DNA of 64,000 nt from Dryas octopetala (GCA_963921425.1 OY992834.1:3472001-3536000); one strand, 5' to 3'; counted from the first letter of the stretch, positions 25,103 through 36,200 are shown. Notes: generated by a model not told the origin, from the letters alone. Numbers and translations: made by a program.

Positions 25103-26015
25103 TTCTAATCTTCCTCAACATTACCACCCTTTTTGCTAACCCTTCAATGGTTTGGAGCAAGATTGTCCATGGAAACTGATATATATACATATATGCCCTT
25201 TTGATGTAGAGCGATGGAAGTGATACCAAACTACTCTATAATTTCGTAACAGCTATTAGCCCTGAATGCTGGTAATAGGGTATCTGTACTTCCATATTAT
25301 TAGCCAGTATGAAACTTAATGCTATAAATTATATATTATAAACCGGTTTTACTAGCAGTATCAGTTTCTTGTTGGTTTCCTAGTAAATGCCTTGTGCACA
25401 CTCCTTTTTTATGATAAAAACTTTAGCCTGTGGCTTCCCTAAAAGAAAGTTAAAGAGCTTTCTAGCTACCTAAGATTGATGCCCCCCCCCACCACAAAAA
25501 GGAGATAAGGAGCAGAGGGGATAACAGCAGAAAAGAAAATGAAACTAGCTCTGTAAGTAGGGCACCGGTTGCTCTTCAGCTTTTGTAAGCATGAAAATGG
25601 TGCGTCTTTGAGAATTTGACTTCCAAAAACTGGTGCCATGGCCATTGTATTTGTGGTAGCACCCTTTGATATATCAATGAACAATTGGGCATAAGGGCAA
25701 TTTGTTCTGAGATTTGAAATTGGGTAAGAAAGAAGAGACCTACCACTTAGGGTTCAGGGTCACCATGCATATACCAATTGAATCTAAAGAATACCACCTT
25801 TTCCGCGTCAAATTGATGCATATATAATTGCATAGCAGTTGCTCAACCTAAACAAGTAAAAAGCCTTTATGAACTACTCAAAAAGTACAAAGAAAAATGG
25901 GCTTTTGGGAACTGCCCTTGTTTTTTTTTTTTTCTTTTCTTACAAGGGAACAACAATGCTGGACCCCTATTTTTTCTTCAAGAGAGAAGCAGCTTTGGCA
26001 GAGCCATAAGATTAA
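25103..26015. other. Convergent 3' region
   Basis: Lies between the stop of the DUF724 gene and the stop of the CK2 beta gene, so it holds both 3' UTRs. It has a C-run at about 25484 and a T-run near 25921. No coding feature is supported. Confidence 0.6.
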
Positions 26016-27403
26016 TCATCCCTTGTGGACTTTGAAGCCATGTATTCTTGGAACATAAGTCTGATTCCCCTTCTGTGGCTCAAGATGCCCATAGGTCAAG
26101 AAAAAAAGGTGAGGAAATGTGGTTCCAAAATATGCTCCATCAACTTCTAAGACTTGTCAAGGAAACACTGAAAATTTACTGCTCTACAACAAAATATATA
26201 TGATTGGAGCCATTGCAGATTGTACAAATTGTAATATAAGGATATTATCTTGGTGTCTGGATTGTGGGGAGTATATATCTTCACACTTAGGACAGTAGAT
26301 TTTCACAGTCGTTAACTTTGGGATGTCTGACTGGCCAACAGGTAGACATCTTTGTTTACTGCAGTGAACTCTTGGACATCTGCCAAAGTCATAGTTTCTG
26401 TACTTCTCCAACTGAATTGCACAAACACTCTGTTAGGAACAAGCTTGGAATAAAATAATGCAATATTATGAAAAACCATTGTAAATTAAACATGTTACCA
26501 TTGCAGACAATCCTCTGTTGGTTGCTATGTACCGGGCATGAATTAAGCCATAGAGCATCTCCGCCTCGGATTCAATCAAATTGCTGTGTTCCTCTTCAGT
26601 CAAGATACCATTTGTTGATACCAATGGAAAGCAAATTATTCACCTCAAAGATTGAAATCATAGGCAAGCACAATATGAACAAATATGGACATATGTTAAT
26701 TACCATTAGAAGACTCAACGTCTAAGATTAAGTCCAGTGCGTAATCATAGAATGGTACTTGATTTCTTAAACCAGCACGGTTGAAATCGTCGAGGATGTA
26801 ATCGTCCTCAACTTCACAGAAGAATTCATTCCCTTTTTGACTGCAGAACCATGATATCCAAGACGCATCTTCTTCTTCATCCAAGCCTCTTGCATGGCCT
26901 GACTCTTCGCAACTTGTTTCAGATTCCTCTGAAATTACAGTTGGGGGGAAAACACACAATCAAAAAAAAAAAATTAAATGAGAGATCACTCTGTTTCAAA
27001 AAGAGACTGTGGGCAATCATGGGGTTGCATACCAAACATGAATTATGAAGCAAATGCTATGACATGTAAGTAGCTTCCATAAGAGACCTCACAACTTCAC
27101 AAAAACATAGCAGAAGATCGAGCAACTAGTTATATCCCCTAAATATTAAGGTTGATGAATACTTAAGAGATAATGAGCATTAACATTCATGCAGATATGT
27201 AGAGCAACATATTCATATGAGCCTATGTACAGGGTTTACATATACTTATGTGTGTGTAACTGAAAAAACTGACCCTCAAAGAATGTGTCATTGTCATTAG
27301 CAGCAAATGACGTAGAGGGAGCGGAACATTTATCTTTCAGTCGATTAAGAATCAAAGCGGGTTCGGAGCGTGATCTAACTACACCTCGCTCCACTTTATG
27401 CAT
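26016..27403 (-). CDS. CKB: Casein kinase 2 regulatory subunit beta
   Basis: Five exons, 27403-27274, 26928-26704, 26593-26499, 26411-26246 and 26146-26016, join to 248 residues. The beta subunit dimerises through a zinc finger and carries two catalytic CK2 alpha chains, which affect the circadian clock, light signalling and growth. Seen: acidic stretch [78 protein letters not shown] (the Cys4 zinc site) and [19 protein letters not shown] near the C-end. The N-terminus is shorter than in most plant members. The intron between 26246 and 26146 opens with ATATCCTTAT and has the U12 branch motif TTCCTTGAC ten bases before CTTAG; with these ends the frame is kept. The exon 3 acceptor is less sure: the only AG giving an open frame drops about five usual residues. 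Confidence 0.87.
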
Positions 27404-27956
27404 ACTCACTCTCTTTATCTGTCTCTGCTAATACCACTCACCTTCAAAAACAGAACATTATTAAAAAAAAAGACACAAAACCTAATAACATATATGCACT
27501 CATATATTCCAGATAATTAGGACATTAATCAATTAGAGAAAAAGTTGTAATTCGACGTACAGTGAGGTTTGAACCTGGACGCAATGTGCAGCTCCGGTTA
27601 TTGTAGTGTCGACGGCGATTTCATTGTACATTTGGATCTGTCAAGCAAAGAGCAATTATTTATTAACTTAATCAATTTTTTTTTTTTTTGTTTAAAAAAA
27701 AAAAGATTCGATTTAATGGTTGATCACTTGATCCATTCCTGTGTTTATACTTTATATTTAAAATTACGTTATTTTGACTTTTATATTATTATTATTTTTT
27801 AATTTAGAATTACTAAAATATTAATTCTTAAATTCAAAACGACATGATTTTGGACATGTTATTGCAATTTGGCTATGTCCTTAGGAGAAAGCTGCTAGCC
27901 TTTAATAGATGTATTAATTGCCACATCAACCTTATTGTTTGTTTGGCCACATAAAT
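27404..27956. other. CK2 beta 5' region and AT-rich spacer
   Basis: The first 150 bp are the probable leader and promoter of the CK2 beta gene. Then come T and A runs near 27666-27705. No gene is supported. Confidence 0.5.
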
Positions 27957-28759
27957 GAAGAATTCGAGGAACTAACCATATTATGCATTTGGGATGTGAT
28001 CCATGGCTAATTAGGCGTGATATTGGGATATAAATTAATATTATTTACTGTCAACAATTAAATTCATGTGAACTGTTTAATTAGGATTGGAGTTTTAATG
28101 GAAGTCTTTTTGAATTCTGAGTCTTTACGTAATCTTATTTTTATAACACATTTCAGATATCCTAAGGACACTTTTAAACGTAGGTTAATTACTGTATCCA
28201 ATACCAGGGAATTATGCCATGCCATTTTAATTAGAGGGAATTATAGGCCTGCTTGTTAAAACTCATAGCTAAAACCCTTTGTTTTTATTTGAAAGGAGAC
28301 TCTCATTTAGGTCTTTTAATTTTATAATTTATTGAATAAAGTTTTATGACTTTTAAAATTCTAACTAAAGTTTAATAATATTATAATAATTCTATGTTAC
28401 ATAATATTGATATATTATTTTATATTTTTTTCACACATACCAAGCACCGAATGATCGGCGGCCATTTTTAAGTATTTGGCAGTGCATTTTTATTTATTCG
28501 TCAAGTGTGATTTATCAACTTTATATTAGGTTTTAACTTTAAAATTTTAAGCTCCGCCCAAAATAAATAAGGACTTTATTTAAAAAAAAAAATTATAAAA
28601 TTTTTTTTAAAATAAAAAATGTTAGAAGAACTAAACTATAATTTTCCTTTAAATGAAACTTATAAGTTACTAAAATTGTAATAAAGATGATGAGCAGCCC
28701 AACCGAGCAATCACTTTTTTCACCAGCAAACCCTCTCCCGTCAGCCGGCCGATGCAACC

Positions 28760-28820
<61 letters not shown>

Positions 28821-29291
28821 ACTATGTCAGTCAGCTGGCCCGTAGGCGGCTGTGGCGGGCTGCTTAATTATCTTCTTCTTCTTTTCCCAGTTTTGTTTTT
28901 TAGTTTCTTTAATTACATTTAAGGACAAAGTGGGTATTTTTGGAAAAAAAACAAATATAAGTAGGGTAATTTTGAGTAAATTGAAGGGTTCATAATTTGC
29001 AAATTAAAATGGCATGGCATAATTCCCTGTATTGGATACAGTAATTTATGTATGTTTAAAACTTGAAAGTGTCCTTAGGATATCTGAACTGTGTTATAAA
29101 GATAAGATTGCGTAAAGAGTCAGAATTCAAAAAGACTTCCATTAAAACTCCAATCCTAATTAAACGGTTAGACTGATCACATGAATTTAATTGTTGACAG
29201 TAAATAATATTAATTTATATCCCAATATCACGCCTAATTAGCCATGGATCACATCCCAAATGCATGACAGGGTTAGTTCCTCGAATTCTTC
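27957..29291. repeat. Large inverted repeat, about 280-bp arms
   Basis: The arms are 27957-28232 and 29002-29291. The left arm opens GAAGAATTCGAGGAACTAA and the right arm closes with its reverse complement. Matches such as CAAATGCAT, TGATCCATGG, ACTGTCAACAATTAAATTCA and TACTGTATCCAATACC run through both. Between them are 770 bp with AT-rich DNA, a CT microsatellite and a GC-rich patch (28730-28765). No transposase is seen. It may be a foldback element or an inverted duplication. Confidence 0.85.
28764..28818. repeat. (CT)n microsatellite
   Basis: About 27 CT units in the spacer of the large inverted repeat. Confidence 0.95.
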
Positions 29292-29388
29292 ACTTTTTTT
29301 TGATGGACAGAGCCTCTGCACTATTGGCCGGAGACTTCATAAGAAGCTCCCAATATCACACCTCATTGTCTAATTAAGATCCCAAGTC

Positions 29389-31035
29389 ATGGAAAGTAGA
29401 CCTCTGTCACATATCACAGTTTTATGCCTTTTGTTTGCTGGTTTTCTTTTGTATATATTCAATCAAACCTCACATGGATCCAAGCCATTCTTTGTCTTCC
29501 AAGCTCACCAATGTCAACCCTCTACCAAGGTACTTAATTTTATTTTTTTATCCGGGTTTTTTATTTTATTTGGGAGAGGAATTTGAACTTGAAATCTTTA
29601 TCAACAAATTTGAGAAAAATATGAGTAGACCAATAACTAATAATTAGAGGAACATATATCCATCTTGTGTGAATGTGTGTCTTTCTTTTGTTCGATTTAT
29701 CTATTAATTAATTGTTGTGGTTTGTTTAATTAAATGAATCTTTTGAAACAGCGCAACTCAAGCGGTCATGGAGACTTGCTTGAATCAGCTTTATCTGAAG
29801 CTTCCATGCCAAACAAGACTGTGATAATTGCGATTGTAAACAAAGCCTATATAGAAGGAGATAAGCCGATGCTTGATTTGTTTTTGGATGGTTTCTGGCT
29901 CGGAGAAGACACACGACGCTTGGTTGATCACCTACTTCTTGTGGCGGTTGACCAAACATCGTTTGAGCGTTGTCAGTTTCTCCACCTCCACTGCTACAAG
30001 CTCGAAGCCGAGGATGCTGATTTTGAGGCTGAGAAACTCTACATGTCTCAGAGTTTTATCAACATGATGTGGAGAAGAACTCGCTTTCTCAAGGAAATGC
30101 TCAAGCGAGGCTATAGTTTCATATTCACAGTAAGTGATTTTCTCAATATAGTTTTCTCGACGTATCCTCAAATTATGAATCTCGATCATATTTGATTAAT
30201 TATTTAACAATATAACATGTCAGATTATTATAAAAACTAAAAATTATTATTCGATTGTCCCTTATGTTGATCATTAATTTTGTCAAACAAATGCCCTAAT
30301 CTATTAGGGAGAAATTCTTCCATATACCCCCATTCACATTTACTATATCAATGAATGAGAAATTATGGAATATAAGTGTATAAGATTTTGAAACCTCTAT
30401 TTGAACATGGACCTCAGTTGCTCTTAACCACTAAAATTACAAGTGAGGTTGTAATCAATTTAATTATGGCCTTATAATAATTTTCTTACCCAACTTTCCA
30501 TTCACAGGACACAGATGTGCTGTGGCTAAGGAACCCATTTCCAAGGCTACCTATCAGCTTATACAACGAAACCATAGACCTCCAAATTAGTACTGATAAA
30601 TTCGATGGTGACCAATGGTCTCAAGCCAACCCCATAAACACAGGCTTCTACATGGTGAGGTCCAACAACAGAACAATCTCACTATTCGAGAAGTGGTATG
30701 AGAGAAAAAACAACTCCACCGGACTAAAAGAGCAGGACGTTCTAAACAAGTTGATGCAGGAAGGTGTTTTCAGAGAGTTGGGCCTCAGAGTGAGGTTTTT
30801 GGACACCCTTTATTTCAGTGGTTTCTGTGAAGTCAGCAGGGACTTCAAAGCTGTCACGACCGTCCATGCCAATTGCTGCCGGACTATAAGTGCCAAGGTG
30901 GCTGATCTGACGGCTGTGGTTCACGATTGGAAGAGGTTCAAGAGCGTGCCTTCCAATCAGACATCCAATTTGAAATGGACTGGTCACGTGGCCTGTATTG
31001 ATTCATGGAAACGTTTCAATGTGAGCTTGGGCTAG
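29389..31035 (+). CDS. GT77-type nucleotide-diphospho-sugar transferase, copy 1
   Basis: Three exons, 29389-29529, 29752-30129 and 30508-31035, give 348 residues. Proteins of this family (nucleotide-diphospho-sugar transferase domain) are Golgi type II membrane enzymes that add sugars to cell-wall polymers or glycoproteins. A membrane anchor lies at residues 8-25 (ITVLCLLFAGFLLYIF) after a short cytosolic tail. The third exon opens with the DxD motif that binds the metal and nucleotide sugar (DTDVLWLRNPF), and NPINTGFYMVRS and LKEQDVLNK follow. The NQT and NNS sequons fit lumenal exposure. The substrate is not known. A near-identical copy, split by a retrotransposon, lies at 44829-51315. The next gene downstream is a pectinesterase, and the pair recurs in the cluster. 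Confidence 0.87.
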
Positions 31036-31182
31036 ATTTTAATTACTTTATCTAAATGACATAAAACTTTAACGTGTATGTACATTTACTTGGCCTATAG
31101 TTGACTTTTTCAACGAGTACAGTTATGTTGTGATTATTGTCTAGATCATCACAAGAGATTCTTCTATTAGACATTATAATTA

Positions 31183-32470
31183 GAGTAGTGCTATTTGCAC
31201 ACCCTTTTTTTTTTCTTTTTGCACACCCTTTTGTAAAAAAACAATAAAAAATAAAAAAAAAAGACACACTTACCCTCACCCAACACACCCCAACTTCATT
31301 TTTTCTCTTTTGCACCCCCCATCAACAGACAAAAAAAAAACACACACACCCAGCCACACACAACCCCCTTCATCTCCCTCACCTGACCACACCCACCCAC
31401 CCACGCAGCCCTCTGTTTTTTTTTCCTTCCAAGCCCGGCAGCCTCTTTCTCCTTTCCACTCGCCCAATCACCACCGCGCGCAGCACCACCTTCCTCGCAG
31501 CACCACCACCGCGCGCCACCACTAACCACCATCTTCCTTTCTCTCCGCATGCACCATCACCACAGCACCCCCAAAACAGCCACCACAACCAGCCCGGAAG
31601 CCCCCTCCTCGGCTCCTCCATCTCTCTCTCTCTCCTTCCCTCTCTCCTCTCTCCCTTCTCTCTTCCCTCCCTTTCTCTGTCGCTGCGGTTGGTTCGGTAG
31701 ACAACCACCGAACGAAACTAATGGTTTCGGCAAATGACTGCCGAACGAAACTAACAGCTTCGACTGATGGCTACCGAACGAACCCGCCGGTTTCGGCGGA
31801 TGACTACTGAACGGCCTGCGCGCGAGGATGGTCCGGTGGTGGTACTGCTGCGAGCAGGGTGGTGCAGAAGGTGCTGCGCGAGTGTGTTAACAGAGAAAGA
31901 GAGAGAGGGAAGGAGAGAGAGTGGGGCCGGGGCTGGGTGGAGGGGAGGGAGGAGGTCGGGCTGGGTTGGGCGCTGCGCGCGGTGGCTGGAGGGCTGGGGT
32001 GGTCGGGGCTGGGTTGGGCGCGGGGAGGGTGGTGCAGCAGGGAGGAGAGAGAGGGGTGGTGCATGGTGGTGGGCACGGGGAGAGTGGTGCAGCAGGGTGG
32101 TGGGCGCAAGGTGGTGGTGCTGCGCGCGGGGAGGGTAGTGCAGCATGGTGGTGGGCGCGGGGAGGTTGGTGCAGCAAGGTGGTGGGCGGCGCACGGTGGT
32201 GGTGCTGCGCGAGGGTGGTGCAGCATGGTGGAGAGGTGGGGAGGGGGTGTGTACGGGGGGGGGGGGGGGAGATGGGGATGGGGTGTGTGAGTTTTGGGTG
32301 TGTGTGTGTGTTTTTTTTTTTTCTGTTTAGGGAGGGTGTGCAAAAAGAAAAATGGATGGGGGTGTGTGGGTGAGGGAAGGGCCAAATGGTCTTTTCTCTT
32401 GAGTTTTTTTTTTTTTTTTTCAAGAAAGGGTGTGCAAAGAGAAATTTAGGGTGTGCAAATAGCAGCACTC
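31183..32470. mobile_element. 1288-bp hAT-like non-autonomous element
   Basis: A perfect 8-bp direct repeat TATAATTA flanks it (31175-31182 and 32471-32478). The ends are inverted repeats, GAGTAGTGCTATTTGCACAC on the left and the complement of GAGTGCTGCTATTTGCACAC on the right, with TTTGCACACCC repeated a little inside each end. The left half is C-rich and pyrimidine-rich, the right half G-rich and purine-rich, so the whole can fold back. The middle holds repeats of a TTCGG/CCGAACGAA motif. Open frames here are low-complexity Pro, His or Gly runs and are not genes. The matching site beside the second transferase, near 51455, is empty. Confidence 0.85.
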
Positions 32471-33139
32471 TATAATTATATGGGAGGGGCGCATCCTCTC
32501 ATAATAATTAATACGAGATTCACAACATATGAGAATCACTTCATCGTGAAAGAATACCTCTATATATTAAATAAGCTCCATTTGAGAATTAACGTAATAC
32601 TCATCTAATGTTTTCTTTTAAGCATGAATAAGCATTTAGCTGAGTTTTCCAATTTTATGGGATGTTCTAACCATTTATTTGACTTTTTTTTTTTTGGGAT
32701 ACATTTACTTGACTTTCAATTTTGGTATAAGTATGGCCGGTTTACCTTATAAAATAATTTTTTATACAAAAAATCTGTAATCGTCCAGTATAATACCAAT
32801 ACATAAAGAACATGTGATCTTTAGTGGATTACTTGACTAATTAAGAGCTAGTGGATTTGTTAGCAGTTAATAACAATTGACCCTATCTTGTTACTAAAAT
32901 TAATTATCATAATAGCACAATGATGCTCTTCATCAATTCCTGTCCAAATTAAGCTGTAGAGCTAGTGGACGTCCGCTATTGAACTAATACAAGAGTGGAT
33001 TTGAAATCCCAAGAAACACAAACCTCAAATGGGAAACAAAAATGTGCGAGAAGCTCTCCAAGTCCCACATATTTGGGGTCAATTCCTTTAATCAAGCATT
33101 GTGCTTTTCTACAGCAAGCCTCATGCATTGTGGAGGTAC

Positions 33140-33146
33140 TATAAAA
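33140..33146 (+). promoter_or_regulatory. TATA box of pectinesterase 1
   Basis: TATAAAA, 96 bp before the ATG. The same box lies at similar distance before the other copies: 36848-36854, 52209-52215 and, reversed, 42539-42545. Confidence 0.6.
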
Positions 33147-33235
33147 CAAAGCCCTCTATTCACTACTCCAATCAACAGCACCCACAAACAAAAAAATAAA
33201 AATAAAAACAAATAAGAAAACCCCAAAAAAAAAAA

Positions 33236-35239
33236 ATGGCCGGAAAAATCACATGCATGGGCGTCCATGCAGCTCTGACCTTGACGATTATTCTCGTCAC
33301 TGCCACCATCGCCATCGCCCACGAACCACCAGCACCCGCTACACATGAGGCGGCACCACCAGTACCCAGCTCCCATGACACAGCACCACCCGCACCCGCC
33401 ACCCATGACACAGCACCACCAGAACCAGCCACCCAAGACACGGCAGATGAAGTACCCGCCGAAAAATCCCAAGTGGAGGCATGGTTCCAGGCCAATATAG
33501 GGCACAAGGCCACGCTCGAACCTGCTCTTGTGGCGGCTGAGGCTGGTGCCACGGTCATCAAGGTCAAGCAAGACGGTAGTTGCCAATTCAAGACCATCAT
33601 GGACGCCATCAATAGCATTCCGGCCGGGAACACAAAACGAGTCACTGTCAACATTGGAGGAGGAACGTACAATGAGAAAATAACAATTCCAAAGAATAAA
33701 CCATTTGTGACATTAATTGGATCTGCAAAGATTATGCCAATTTTGACGTTTGCTGGGACGGCCCAGAAGTATGGAGCTCTCAATAGTGCCACCTTGGTTG
33801 TGGAGGCCGACTACTTCATTGCTTCTAACCTTGTTATCAAAGTAATTACTTGTTTCACATCCAAATCGTTTAATTTCAATTTTTTTTCTTTGGTGTGTGT
33901 GGATTATGGATTAAATTAGATCTGTTTTTTTTTTTTTTTTTTTTTTGTAGAATGATTCGCCAAGGCCTGACGGAAATGGAGTGGGCGCGCAGGCAGCTGT
34001 GGCATTGAGGTTGTCGGGGAACAGGGCAGCCTTTTACGGTTGCAAAATGCTTGGCTTTCAGGACACCATTTTTGATGACAAGGGTAATCATTTCTTCAAG
34101 GACTGCTATATTGAAGGCAATGTCGATTTCATCTTCGGAAGTGGAAAGTCTATGTATTTGGTAATAATATGCCACCCCAAACTCTCTCAAATCTCTTTAA
34201 TTAATTCGTCAGTCATATTGTGAGAGAACTTCTATATACATCTCTATAACTGGTGCTATAATCAAATAAGCAAGCTTTTTGTTTGTGAGTCTCAAGGTTT
34301 TGATGGTAATTGACATTAATTTGGGTGGTCGCAGAGCACAGAGTTACATGTTCTAGGGGATGCTGGGATCGCTGGGATGAAGTACATAACCGGAACTGCA
34401 AAGGACTCTGGTGCGGAGAAAACTGGATACTCATTTATTCACAGCAACATAACAGGCACAGGCACGAGCAGTGGCGCATTATTGGGCAGGGCTTGGAAGG
34501 CTACAGTTGGTGCCCAGATAGCGTATGCTTTCACCAGCTTGGGCAAAAGTGTTAGATCCCTAGAAATGATCAACCGTAACAAAGCACAACTTGATCAGAA
34601 GTAAGTTATTCTTATATATACTACATTTTAGTACCATATATATTTATATATGGTATGTCTCTTGCATTTTGATTTATACAATTAAATAATCAATGTTTGT
34701 TTTGTGGTATTAATTGCAGCACTGCGTTGTTTGGAGAGTACCAGTGTATAGGTCCGGGTTCGAGTATGGCTGGCGCGGCTGGCGGGGCTGGCGCGGCTGG
34801 TGGGGCTGGTGGGGCTGGCTGGGCTGGTGGGTCTGGCGGGGCCGGTGGAGCTGGCGGGGCTGGTGGGGCTGGCGGGGCTGGCGCGGCTGGTGGGGCTGGC
34901 GGGGCTGGCGGGGCTGGCAAGGCTGGTGGGGCTGGCGGGGCTGGCTGGGCTGGCGGGGCTGGCGGGGCTGGCGCGGCTGGCTGGGCTGGCAAGGCTGGCG
35001 GGGCTGGCGGGGCTGGCGCGGCTGGCGGGGCTGGCTGGGCTGGCGGGGCTGGTGCGGCTGGCTGGGCAGGCAAGGCTGGTGGGGCTGGCGCGGCTGGTGG
35101 GGCTGGTGGGGCTGGCGCGGCTGGCGGAGCCAAATTCACCAAACAGCTAACTCATGCAGAAGCCAAAGGTTTCATCAGCCTCAGCTTTATTCAAGCTTCT
35201 AAATGGCTGCTTCCTCCTCCAACTCCGCTGGTGTTTTAG
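33236..35239 (+). CDS. Pollen-type pectinesterase 1 with Ala-Gly repeat insert
   Basis: Four exons, 33236-33841, 33951-34160, 34335-34600 and 34720-35239, give 533 residues. Pectinesterases remove methyl esters from cell-wall pectin. The catalytic pieces are present: GFQDTIFDD with Gln and first Asp, [13 protein letters not shown] with second Asp, and GRAW with Arg and Trp. It resembles the PPME1 group, which acts in the pollen tube wall and lacks the usual inhibitor pro-domain. A signal peptide lies at residues 8-28. Two in-frame repeats make it odd: an N-terminal Pro/Ala/Thr/His stretch ([11 protein letters not shown] units) and, in the last exon at 34769-35131, 121 residues of Ala-Gly-X triplets. 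Neighbours B, C and E have one or two residues at that site. Activity of the modified enzyme is unknown. Confidence 0.87.
34769..35131 (+). repeat. 9-bp coding minisatellite (GCTGGCNNN)
   Basis: An uninterrupted run of about forty GCTGGCNNN-like units in frame within pectinesterase 1. The third codon is mostly GGG, GCG, TGG or AAG, so the protein reads Ala-Gly-Gly, Ala-Gly-Ala, Ala-Gly-Trp or Ala-Gly-Lys. GC content is far above the flanks. Confidence 0.95.
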
Positions 35240-35403
35240 GAGTATAGGAATTAGTAAGTACTAGTTGACAGTGTATATAGGTGCGATTGAGCAAGCCGCA
35301 CGCATGTCTTTTGTATATATATATGAGTAATAAATAAAATTAACACTATGTTTTAAATTAAGATTAATCCTTTGCACAAGTATATAGGACAAGCTAGCCT
35401 TAG

Positions 35404-35603
35404 NNNNNNNNNNNNNNNNNNNNNNNNNNNNNNNNNNNNNNNNNNNNNNNNNNNNNNNNNNNNNNNNNNNNNNNNNNNNNNNNNNNNNNNNNNNNNNNNN
35501 NNNNNNNNNNNNNNNNNNNNNNNNNNNNNNNNNNNNNNNNNNNNNNNNNNNNNNNNNNNNNNNNNNNNNNNNNNNNNNNNNNNNNNNNNNNNNNNNNNNN
35601 NNN
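35404..35603. other. Assembly gap of 200 N
   Basis: Exactly 200 N. The sequence on its right restarts inside the same Ala-Gly repeat and repeats the final exon and 3' flank of pectinesterase 1. The left flank ends CTAGCCTTAG, which on the right continues into new sequence. Confidence 1.
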
Positions 35604-35779
35604 CGGCTGGCTGGGCTGGCTCGGCTGGTGGGGCTGGCTGGGCTGGCGCGGCTGGCGGAGCCAAATTCACCAAACAGCTAACTCATGCAGAAGCCAAAGG
35701 TTTCATCAGCCTCAGCTTTATTCAAGCTTCTAAATGGCTGCTTCCTCCTCCAACTCCGCTGGTGTTTTAGGAGTATAGG
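35604..35779 (+). pseudogene. Partial duplicate of pectinesterase last exon
   Basis: Begins in the Ala-Gly repeat directly after the gap. Then it carries [15 protein letters not shown], the KWLLPPP end and a stop, nearly identical to pectinesterase 1, followed by the same 3' flank with minor changes. It may be the other allele of the same gene placed in tandem by the assembly, or a true second copy whose 5' part lies in the gap. Confidence 0.7.
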
Positions 35780-36044
35780 AATTAGTAAGTACTAGTTGAC
35801 AGTGTACATAGGTGCGATTGAGCAAGCCGCACGCATGTCTTTTGTATATATATATATGAGTAATAAATAAAATTAACACTATGTTTTAAATTAAGATTAA
35901 TCCTTTACACAAGTATATAGGACAAGCTAGCCTTAGATATATTAATTCCTAAATACACACAGCAAGTAATATAGTAATTAAAGAATTCATTTTCAAAATT
36001 AACATGTAGATACCGGCCGGTCTACATGGAGGAACTAATCAATC

Positions 36045-36200
36045 ATCATTCATGGAAAGGTTTCAATGTGACCTTAGGCTATATTTTGTTAATTGATCGA
36101 CTTGATCTAAATTATGATATAAATAAAATTTTAACATTGTATGTGGATCGATGTAATTACTTGGCCTATACTACCAACCTAGATAGTTGACTTTTCCAAT
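36045..36200 (+). pseudogene. Relic of transferase 3' end
   Basis: A segment like the last codons and 3' flank of the GT77-type gene: SWK-FNV-LG, then ATTACTTGGCCTATA and AGTTGACTTTTCCA match the flank at 31020-31120. The stop has drifted. It lies upstream of pectinesterase 2, mirroring the transferase-pectinesterase order, and shows an older module whose transferase has been lost. Confidence 0.7.

Noticed and set aside
31276-32468. Many overlapping open frames rich in Pro, His, Gly or Arg
   Set aside because: They come from the C-rich and G-rich arms of the hAT-like element, are on both strands, and have no domain.
34690-35142. Long Pro-Ala open frame on the minus strand of pectinesterase 1
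   Set aside because: It is the mirror of the 9-bp coding repeat. The plus-strand frame is joined to real exons with catalytic motifs, the minus-strand frame is not.
35353-35770. Open frames crossing the N gap
   Set aside because: Unknown bases cannot support a protein.
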